From assembly GCF_000217915.1 (NCBI RefSeq), contig NZ_AFOZ01000017.1:151939-215938 (forward strand): a DNA stretch of 64,000 nt, written 5' to 3'. Below the pieces are notes generated by a model. That model did no database searches, had not been told where the DNA came from, and worked only from the letters and a program-made list of their open reading frames with translations. The stretch comes from Shewanella sp. HN-41. Its GTDB lineage: Bacteria; Pseudomonadota; Gammaproteobacteria; Enterobacterales; Shewanellaceae. This document shows positions 57,324 to 64,000 of the stretch, piece after piece; positions within the stretch are counted from its first letter, which is position 1; every line of letters begins with the position of its first letter. A program made the position numbers and the translations under genes.

Positions 57324-57444
57324 ATAATCCACGCACTTAGAATGAAGGATGTTGTTATTGCTCAGTTTACGTTCAAACAGTGTAAGCATAGCAGTTTACG
57401 AATCCTAGCGAAAAACTCACAGGCTTTAATAATAGAGGTTCTTA

Positions 57445-59703
57445 ATGGAAAGTCAGGTCACTCAACCTGGTTCTGCACCGCACAATATGCTTAAAGGCGG
57501 GCGTTCAAGTCGCAGGGCATTTAAGGATAAAGCGGCTCAAGTCGGAGTCACTATTGGCGGCACTATGGTGTTTGTTGCCCTATTGCTGATTTTCTTCTAT
57601 TTGCTGTACGTGATAAAACCCATTTTCGATAGTGCAGATGTCACACCCGTTAAGAGCGTGGAATATCAGCATGCAGAGGTGGCGACGTTAATGGTGGGCG
57701 CCGATGAGCAGAATGAGGTGCTGTACCGTGTGGCCGTTGACGGCCAAGTGGACTTTTACACCGTTGCCGATGGTAGTTTGCTCTCAAGTTTTATGCCGTC
57801 CATCCCTGCAAACGTCACTGTGACCAGTGCTAGCGTTGCCGCGCCGAGTGAACAGCGTTTTGCCCTTGGCTTAAGCAATGGTCAGGCCCTCGTGGTCGGT
57901 ATTGAGTTTGGTTTAACTTATCCTAATAACAAACGTCTGATCACCCCCAAGCTGCGTTATTCAGCGGGGGAAGCGCCTATTACTATTGATGAATCTGGCA
58001 GTGCGATCCATAAACTGACCTTTACCTATAGCTCAGACAAAATGAGCTTTGCCTATCAAGATGATCAGGGTGTTTGGCGTTTAAGCCGCCTCGAAGGTCA
58101 AGAAAATATGATGACTGAAGAAGTGGAATGGACTGCCACTAACTCAATCATTCCCGATGCACCAAAGAAAGTGGCTCACCAGTTGATGACCCCTGATCAG
58201 CGTCAACTGATGTTGCAGATGGGCAATAAAGTGTTTATCTACAATATCCGTGATGCTGAAAGTGTTGATTTAATGCAAGTTATCGACGCTGAAAAAGAAA
58301 AGTCTAAGGTGAACAATATTGCCTTATTGGCGGGTGCTAGCTCGATTTTGGTCAGCTATGACACAGGTGTTGTCACCCAATACTTCCAAGTGAATGGTCC
58401 TAAAGGTCGTTTGTACCAAGAAATTCGTGAATTTAACGATCTAGCTCCTATCGCGTCTATTGCCTCCGAGTTTTACCGTAAGAGTTTTGCCGTCGTTAGT
58501 CCCGAGGGCGAATTGTCCCTGCTTTACACTACGAGCCAACGTGAACTGTTTGATGAAAAGTTTGACATTAAAAATCCTGGTGTGATGGGTTTTAGCCCGC
58601 GTTCTAACGGTATAGTCGTCGAGGCCGATAAAAAGCTGAATATTTTCCATGTGGAAAACTCACACCCCGAGGTTTCCTGGAGTGCCTTATGGAACAAGGT
58701 GTGGTACGAGGGGTATCCTGAGCCTAAATACGTATGGCAATCAACCTCCGGCAGCGATGATTTCGAGGCTAAGTTAAGCTTAATGCCATTGGCCTACGGC
58801 ACAATGAAGGCGGCGTTTTATGCCATGTTATTTGCCGTGCCATTATCCATCGCTGGCGCTATCTATACCGCTTATTTTATGTCGCCCAAAGTGCGTGGCC
58901 TTGTCAAACCCACTATCGAGATCATGGAGGCCTTACCGACGGTTATCCTCGGCTTCTTAGCGGGTCTATGGTTAGCGCCACTGATTGAGGAGCACCTACC
59001 TGGGATCCTCATTTTGTTAATCCTGTTGCCAACATCCATTTTGACGTCTGCCTATGGCTGGAGTCAGTTGCCCGGCAGGTGGAAACAGCGTTTGCCTGAG
59101 GTTTATCAAGAGCTAATGCTGATCCCTGTGATTTGTTTTGTGGGTTGGTTCTCCTTTGCGATAAGCCCAATGATTGAAGTGGCGTTATTTGATGGTAACA
59201 CTCGTCAATTTATCACTAACGAATTAGGGATTACCTTCGATCAACGTAACGCGCTGGTGGTGGGTATCGCCATGGGCTTTGCGGTGATCCCAACCATTTT
59301 CTCGATTGCCGAAGATGCGATTTTCTCTGTGCCACGTCACCTGTCCAACGGCAGTTTGGCCCTGGGTGCAACGCCTTGGCAGACGCTGACGCGGGTGGTA
59401 TTGCTCACCGCGAGTCCGGGGATTTTCTCGGCGGTAATGATGGGTCTTGGCCGCGCCGTGGGTGAAACCATGATCGTGTTAATGGCAACGGGCAACACCG
59501 CCATCATGGAATGGAGCGTGTTTGAAGGTATGCGTACCTTGGCAGCCAACATTGCGGTGGAAATGCCCGAGTCGGCGATTGGCAGCTCGCACTACCGTGT
59601 GCTCTTCCTCGCGGCATTTGTGCTGTTCGTCTTTACCTTCTTCTTTAACACCATTGCAGAAGTGGTGAGACAGCGTCTACGTGATCGCTATAGCTCGCTG
59701 TAA
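57445..59703 (+). CDS. pstC: Phosphate ABC transporter permease PstC, extended form
   Basis: A 752-residue inner-membrane permease, more than twice the E. coli length. A first helix (~35-58; GVTIGGTMVFVALLLIFFYLLYVI) is followed by ~360 residues of beta-propeller-like sequence on the outer side, then the normal permease core from ~450 with the EAA loop in NGSLALGATPWQTLTRVVLLTASPGI. Such long PstC proteins occur in Shewanella and Vibrio. The large N-terminal domain has no known role. First gene of pstCAB-phoU; pstS is not nearby. Confidence 0.93.
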   Translation: MESQVTQPGSAPHNMLKGGRSSRRAFKDKAAQVGVTIGGTMVFVALLLIFFYLLYVIKPIFDSADVTPVKSVEYQHAEVATLMVGADEQNEVLYRVAVDGQVDFYTVADGSLLSSFMPSIPANVTVTSASVAAPSEQRFALGLSNGQALVVGIEFGLTYPNNKRLITPKLRYSAGEAPITIDESGSAIHKLTFTYSSDKMSFAYQDDQGVWRLSRLEGQENMMTEEVEWTATNSIIPDAPKKVAHQLMTPDQRQLMLQMGNKVFIYNIRDAESVDLMQVIDAEKEKSKVNNIALLAGASSILVSYDTGVVTQYFQVNGPKGRLYQEIREFNDLAPIASIASEFYRKSFAVVSPEGELSLLYTTSQRELFDEKFDIKNPGVMGFSPRSNGIVVEADKKLNIFHVENSHPEVSWSALWNKVWYEGYPEPKYVWQSTSGSDDFEAKLSLMPLAYGTMKAAFYAMLFAVPLSIAGAIYTAYFMSPKVRGLVKPTIEIMEALPTVILGFLAGLWLAPLIEEHLPGILILLILLPTSILTSAYGWSQLPGRWKQRLPEVYQELMLIPVICFVGWFSFAISPMIEVALFDGNTRQFITNELGITFDQRNALVVGIAMGFAVIPTIFSIAEDAIFSVPRHLSNGSLALGATPWQTLTRVVLLTASPGIFSAVMMGLGRAVGETMIVLMATGNTAIMEWSVFEGMRTLAANIAVEMPESAIGSSHYRVLFLAAFVLFVFTFFFNTIAEVVRQRLRDRYSSL

Positions 59704-59716
59704 CGGAGATAAGATA

Positions 59717-59770
59717 ATGATACTAAATATTATTTCGCCAGTGACCTTGAGAGGTTTGTGCAATGGGTAA
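59717..59770 (+). CDS. Possible 17-residue leader peptide before pstA
   Basis: ATG at 59717 with GGAG 8 bases upstream opens a 17-codon frame (MILNIISPVTLRGLCNG) that ends at TAA overlapping the pstA start (ATGGGTAA). Could couple translation of pstC and pstA; not proven to be real. Confidence 0.35.
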   Translation: MILNIISPVTLRGLCNG

Positions 59771-61421
59771 GTGGGTAAAATCGGGCTCTCCATGGATTTG
59801 GATGACGGGCGGAGCGGTGAGCATCAGTTTGATTGCAGTATTAGGCTTGTTACTGCTGATTGCATGGCGCGGATTAAGCTATTTTTGGCCTGCGGATATT
59901 TATCAATGGGAACTTGAAGATAACACAGGCGCACGTTCAACCTTAATCGGTGAGATCTACGATAGGGAAGAAGTCCCCAGCGAGCGTTTGATTGCTGCGG
60001 GCCATGTGTTTAAGCAAACTCCTGGCGAGTTTGTGACGCGTTACTTAGTCAAGACTGGTAACCGTGAATTTGTCGGCTTAGATTTTCGTTGGATATTAGC
60101 CACGGATATCCTCAGCCGTACAACGCCTAGCGATGTTGCCATGATTGAGCGGGCAAAAAACGGTAACTTTTACGGTTATCCCGTGGCCGTGATTGAAAAT
60201 GGCAAGCGCCTAGACCTAGTGAGCGATGCCATTGAGTCCTCCTTGATGGCGCATATTGAGCGTGCTGTAGCGCTGTCGGATAAAGCACTTAAACTGCAGA
60301 AGCAGGATATTGGTGCCATTAACTATGCTATTGAAAAACTGCGCTTAAAAGAGCGTCGTTACGAACTTGACGGTGAACTCACCGACAGCCGTAAGTTAGA
60401 ACTGGCTGCGGCGAAGGAGGCATTGCAAAACGATTACCTCGTGCTGGAAAAAGAGCTGTTTGCCCTGCGCGATGAAGCGGCCCGTGACTCTGTGCTTGTC
60501 CGCGATATGCGCGGTATCGAAGTCGAGCTTAAGCTGGATACTGTGTTAGATGTAACCTATGTCAATCACTTAGGTTTGATGGGCAAAATCAGCCATTGGT
60601 TTATTGGTCTAGGGCGTTTTCTCGTGGATGACCCCCGTGAGGCCAACACGGAGGGCGGTGTTTTTCCAGCTATTTTTGGCACTGTTTTCATGGTGTTACT
60701 GATGGCTGTCATAGTGACGCCATTTGGAGTGATAGCCGCGATTTATCTGCACGAATATGCCAAAAAAGGCCCTATCACTAAGATGATCCGTATCGCGGTA
60801 ATTAACTTAGCGGGTGTGCCATCGATAGTGTATGGCGTGTTTGGTTTAGGCTTCTTCGTTTATATGATGGGCGGTTCAATCGATCAGTTGTTCTATGCCG
60901 AAGCCTTGCCGTCGCCAACCTTTGGCTCGCCAGGGGTGATTTGGTCGGCATTAACCTTAGCTATTTTGACGCTGCCTGTGGTGATAGTCTCGACTGAAGA
61001 AGGTTTGAGCCGGATCCCAAGTGCGGTACGTCAAGGTAGTCTAGCGCTCGGTGCAACCAAAGCCGAAACCCTGTGGCGGATTGTGATCCCAATGGCAAGC
61101 CCGGCAATCATGACGGGTCTGATTTTGGCAGTGGCCCGCGCCGCCGGTGAAGTGGCACCGCTGATGTTGGTGGGTGTGGTGAAACTCGCCCCGACATTAC
61201 CATTAGACTTTAACTTCCCGTTTGTGCATTTGGAACGTAAATTCATGCACTTAGGGTTCCATATTTATGATGTGGGCTTCCAGAGTCCTAACGTTGAAGC
61301 GGCACGTCCTCTGGTATACGCAACGTCCTTCTTGCTGGTGACTGTGATTGTCGCGCTGAACTTGACGGCCATTAGTGTGCGTAACCACTTACGTGAAAAA
61401 TATCGTTCGCTTGAGCATTAA
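59763..61421 (+). CDS. pstA: Phosphate ABC transporter permease PstA, extended form
   Basis: A 552-residue partner of PstC. N-terminal helix and a ~240-residue insertion rich in helices and charged residues (~60-300, including a coiled coil around 170-250), then the permease core with IRIAVINLAGVPSIVYGVFGLGFFVYMMGG and the EAA loop in RQGSLALGATKAETLWRIVIPMASPAIMTG. GAGAGG precedes the ATG. Confidence 0.93.
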   Translation: MGKWVKSGSPWIWMTGGAVSISLIAVLGLLLLIAWRGLSYFWPADIYQWELEDNTGARSTLIGEIYDREEVPSERLIAAGHVFKQTPGEFVTRYLVKTGNREFVGLDFRWILATDILSRTTPSDVAMIERAKNGNFYGYPVAVIENGKRLDLVSDAIESSLMAHIERAVALSDKALKLQKQDIGAINYAIEKLRLKERRYELDGELTDSRKLELAAAKEALQNDYLVLEKELFALRDEAARDSVLVRDMRGIEVELKLDTVLDVTYVNHLGLMGKISHWFIGLGRFLVDDPREANTEGGVFPAIFGTVFMVLLMAVIVTPFGVIAAIYLHEYAKKGPITKMIRIAVINLAGVPSIVYGVFGLGFFVYMMGGSIDQLFYAEALPSPTFGSPGVIWSALTLAILTLPVVIVSTEEGLSRIPSAVRQGSLALGATKAETLWRIVIPMASPAIMTGLILAVARAAGEVAPLMLVGVVKLAPTLPLDFNFPFVHLERKFMHLGFHIYDVGFQSPNVEAARPLVYATSFLLVTVIVALNLTAISVRNHLREKYRSLEH

Positions 61422-61454
61422 TCAGCGATTATCCTGAAAGTATTAGGACTGAAT

Positions 61455-62273
61455 ATGATTTCTATAGATTCGACAGCAATGAAAACCAATAACTTCGATT
61501 TAGCTAACTTAAGCCAAAGCGATACCGCACTGGAGATCCGTAACTTAGACCTGCGCTATGGTGATAAACAAGCGCTGTTTAATGTGTCGATGAAGATCCC
61601 CAAGAAACAAGTGACAGCGTTTATCGGCCCCAGCGGTTGTGGTAAATCCACCTTATTGCGTTGTATTAACCGCATGAATGACTTAGTCGATAACTGTCAT
61701 ATTGACGGCGAGATTTTGCTGCACGGTCAGAACATTTACGACAAAAAAATCGATGTGGCCGCACTACGTCGCAACGTAGGCATGGTGTTCCAGCGTCCAA
61801 ACCCATTCCCTAAGTCGATTTACGAGAACGTGGTTTATGGCCTGCGCTTGCAAGGCCTTAACAATCGTCGTGAATTAGATGAAGCGGCTGAACGTTCACT
61901 GCGCGGCGCGGCAATTTGGGACGAAGTGAAAGACCGTCTGCACGATAACGCCTTTGGCTTATCCGGTGGTCAGCAGCAACGTTTGGTGATTGCCCGCGCG
62001 ATTGCGATTGAGCCAGAAGTATTACTGCTCGACGAGCCCACCTCAGCTCTCGATCCAATTTCAACCTTGACGATTGAAGAACTGATAACCGAGCTCAAAA
62101 CCAAATACACAGTGGTCATCGTTACCCATAACATGCAGCAGGCTGCGCGGGTATCGGATCAAACCGCCTTTATGTATATGGGCGAATTAGTGGAATACGC
62201 TGATACTAATACCATTTTCACTACGCCGAAAAAACGTAAGACCGAAGACTACATTACCGGCCGTTACGGTTAA
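61455..62273 (+). CDS. pstB: Phosphate ABC transporter ATP-binding protein PstB
   Basis: A 272-residue ATPase: Walker [11 protein letters not shown]-loop [16 protein letters not shown], signature LSGGQQQR, Walker [13 protein letters not shown], switch His [27 protein letters not shown] is diagnostic for PstB. Start ATG at 61455 with TAGGA ahead; 33 bases after pstA. Confidence 0.97.
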   Translation: MISIDSTAMKTNNFDLANLSQSDTALEIRNLDLRYGDKQALFNVSMKIPKKQVTAFIGPSGCGKSTLLRCINRMNDLVDNCHIDGEILLHGQNIYDKKIDVAALRRNVGMVFQRPNPFPKSIYENVVYGLRLQGLNNRRELDEAAERSLRGAAIWDEVKDRLHDNAFGLSGGQQQRLVIARAIAIEPEVLLLDEPTSALDPISTLTIEELITELKTKYTVVIVTHNMQQAARVSDQTAFMYMGELVEYADTNTIFTTPKKRKTEDYITGRYG

Positions 62274-62346
62274 TCAGTGATGGAATAAACGCCACGGTCT
62301 AGGTGCGAGCCGAGATCTTGAAACAGTTGAGTAAAAGGTTGGCCAA

Positions 62347-63057
62347 ATGGAAAATATGAATTTAAGTAAGCACATCTCAGGACAGTTTACCGCTGAGCTG
62401 GATGATATCCGCAACCGCGTCCTCGCTATGGGCGGCCTAGTTGAACGTCAGTTAGAGCAAGCTATCGATGCCTTAAGTACCTTAGACGCCGAGCTTGCCC
62501 AGCGAGTGATTGATGGCGACCATAAAGTCAATGGCATGGAAGTCTCTATCGACGAAGAATGCACTCGTATTATTGCTAAGCGTCAACCCGCGGCCAGTGA
62601 CCTACGTCTGATCATTGCGATTTCCAAATCGATTGCCGATCTGGAGCGTATTGGTGATGCCTGTGTGCGAATTGCCAAGGCCGCATTAGATAAGCGTTTG
62701 AATAATCAGCAGCCATTATTAGTCAGCATTGAAAATATGGGCCGCCATGCAACCCGCATGCTACATTCGACCCTCGATGCGTTGGCACGTATGGATGCCG
62801 ATTCCGCACTGGAACTGCATAAGGAAGATGCTAAGCTGGACCGCGAATACGAAGGTATTATCCGCCAATTGATGACCTATATGATGGAAGACCCTCGCTC
62901 CATTCCCGATGTACTCGATGTGCTGTGGGCAGCCCGTGCGGTTGAACGTGTCGGTGATCGTTGTAAAAATATTTGTGAATATATTATCTATTACGTGAAA
63001 GGCAAAGACGTTCGCCATACTTCCTACGAAGATATGGAAAAGGATATGAAGGATTAA
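62347..63057 (+). CDS. phoU: Phosphate signalling protein PhoU
   Basis: A 236-residue helical protein with two PhoU repeats (metal-binding motifs near E-x-x-x-D in [19 protein letters not shown] and in [12 protein letters not shown]). It restrains PhoR signalling and controls PstSCAB transport. Last gene of the operon; terminator follows. Confidence 0.97.
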   Translation: MENMNLSKHISGQFTAELDDIRNRVLAMGGLVERQLEQAIDALSTLDAELAQRVIDGDHKVNGMEVSIDEECTRIIAKRQPAASDLRLIIAISKSIADLERIGDACVRIAKAALDKRLNNQQPLLVSIENMGRHATRMLHSTLDALARMDADSALELHKEDAKLDREYEGIIRQLMTYMMEDPRSIPDVLDVLWAARAVERVGDRCKNICEYIIYYVKGKDVRHTSYEDMEKDMKD

Positions 63058-63098
63058 GACAAGCGTTAACCTGCTGTTTTAAAACCATTCGCTGAATG

Positions 63099-63135
63099 AA
63101 GCGCTCCCCAGTCCCTGTGGAGCGCTTTGCTTTTT
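63099..63135 (+). terminator. Terminator of pstCAB-phoU
   Basis: AAGCGCTCC / GGAGCGCTT with an 11-base loop, then GCTTTTT. Confidence 0.9.
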
Positions 63136-63324
63136 ATGGATTTTTTTAAGTGTATATAAAATAAATGCTTAATACTTTTTGGGGCTGGCTTAATTGAACT
63201 GATTACAGTGCCAAGTCAGTCGGAGTTGGACAACAGCGATTGAGATATTTGCCCATTTACTCTTGTTCCCACTAAATAAAAATAATGCAGAACGTGAACC
63301 GTCAGCATTGAGCTGCTCATCCGT

Positions 63325-64000
63325 TTAAGGGTGCAAAGCTTGACTAGAGGCTTTGCCTTTACACCATTTCCCACTGTTGTGCTGCTTTTTAAACTCGCAC
63401 ATGCTATCCCATCGACCACTTATACCACTGTATTGACGACGAAATTCTTTGGCTGAGGTCAACCAAGCATCGGGCGCAATGCCTAATTCATTAAGCAGTT
63501 TTGGCCGTTGATTATCGATATAGCCTTTTTTATCAAGGCGGATTGCTCTGCCTGTCCAATCAATCAGTTCGAGATAATCGGCAAAATGAAACGGAATGCC
63601 CGATTGCTGACTTAGATGTGTTGCACCATCAAATTTGGCGAGGGATGGGGGTGTTGTTTGCGGTCGTTTATTTGTGGATTGAGCCAGTGTGTTAAGTGAG
63701 GGAAAAGTGTCATCTTGCGGGTCTAGCGAGTTAATCCGCTCTTGAATCGATGTAAAATCAGAGGATTGCAAAGAGTCAGCAATGCCCGCTCTGATAGGAT
63801 TTAAATCCACGTACATCATGCACGCCAGCAAGGCTTGTTCATCTAACAGCGCTTGTGATTTAAACCGACCTTCCCAGAAAGCGCCTTTACACTCATCTTC
63901 ACGATTGGCCTTACGGGCAATTTCTTCATTTAAACAGCGCATAAACCAGCTGATACTACTCAATCGTTCATGCCACTCGGCAAGTAAGCTATCGAGTAAC
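63325..64000 (-). CDS. IS200-like Y1 transposase, second copy, 5' end outside window
   Basis: The frame stays open to the window edge (LLDSLLAEWHERLSSISW upstream of 63963), so the start lies outside. The visible part is nearly identical to the copy at 22.4 kb over the NEEIARKANREDECKGAFWE and DQALLACMMYVDLNPIRAG blocks, but the linker after SIQER differs (NSLDPQDDTFPSLNTLAQS). The HUH motif lies beyond the edge. No repeat array is visible on the downstream side. Confidence 0.85.
   Translation of the reverse strand, partial: LLDSLLAEWHERLSSISWFMRCLNEEIARKANREDECKGAFWEGRFKSQALLDEQALLACMMYVDLNPIRAGIADSLQSSDFTSIQERINSLDPQDDTFPSLNTLAQSTNKRPQTTPPSLAKFDGATHLSQQSGIPFHFADYLELIDWTGRAIRLDKKGYIDNQRPKLLNELGIAPDAWLTSAKEFRRQYSGISGRWDSMCEFKKQHNSGKWCKGKASSQALHP

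Noticed and set aside
1..64000. tRNA, rRNA or CRISPR loci
   Set aside because: I looked for cloverleaf-like and repeat-spacer patterns and found none; hairpins seen are terminators or short repeats.

Overview
The window is a chromosomal segment of a gammaproteobacterium, very probably a Shewanella close to S. oneidensis. The main reasons are the gene order ompW, then metA, then the seven-gene isoleucine/valine degradation operon, the very long PstC and PstA proteins, a ybiT-type ABC-F gene next to cueR, and two IS200-like (Y1/HUH) transposase genes with REP-like repeats. I recognised no rRNA, tRNA, CRISPR array or prophage. The species assignment is inferred from remembered gene order and protein sequence, not from a search.

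Layout. 0-4 kb: a nucleotidyltransferase cut by the window edge, ompW behind a perfect FNR-type site, an SDR oxidoreductase, a YbaY-like lipoprotein and metA. 4-12.2 kb: ivdABCDEFG behind a LiuR-type palindrome; the second gene (mmsA) carries a single-base frameshift. 12.3-22.2 kb: a small membrane protein, an S9 peptidase whose catalytic Asp and His positions are substituted, cueR facing what looks like a vestigial copA, ybiT, a DMT transporter, a LamG/FAD-oxidase fusion and a PAS-GGDEF protein. 22.4-30.2 kb: a transposase with 109-bp repeats, a DP-EP protein, a winged-helix/nSTAND1/TPR protein (frameshifted, with a mosaic C-terminus), a DUF4785-like lipoprotein and a frameshifted secreted lipase. 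30.8-35.1 kb: a hypothetical gene, then a TetR-controlled HlyD/ABC/permease efflux operon of the cecR-ybhGFSR kind. 35.1-42.6 kb: a broken LysR gene divergent from gcdH, a fused E1 2-oxoacid dehydrogenase, a FabD-like acyltransferase and a CoA-transferase. 42.8-51.7 kb: a serine hydrolase, a secreted subtilase, a cluster of immunity-type genes (two of three broken) around a chemoreceptor, DUF1415 and LysE. 52-57.2 kb: small metabolic and transport genes. 57.3-63.1 kb: pstCAB-phoU behind a Pho box, with no pstS. 63.3-64 kb: a second transposase, cut by the window end.

How the genes work together. The ivd operon should take branched acyl-CoAs to propionyl-CoA and acetyl-CoA. The gcdH block looks like glutarate or 2-oxoacid catabolism, but it contains an unusual E1 and acyltransferase pair with no E2. 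The ybh-like operon is a self-regulated exporter. pst-phoU handles phosphate uptake and signalling.

A theme across the window is gene disruption. Four otherwise intact genes carry exactly one single-base indel each, mostly in short homopolymers. One gene has an in-frame TGA, one is multiply frameshifted, and copA appears to survive only as its first ~45 codons. The single indels could be sequencing errors; the copA deletion and the multiply broken gene look like real decay. The best candidate for an under-described system is the wHTH-nSTAND1-TM-TPR protein with its DP-EP partner, whose sensor half has a sharply different base composition.
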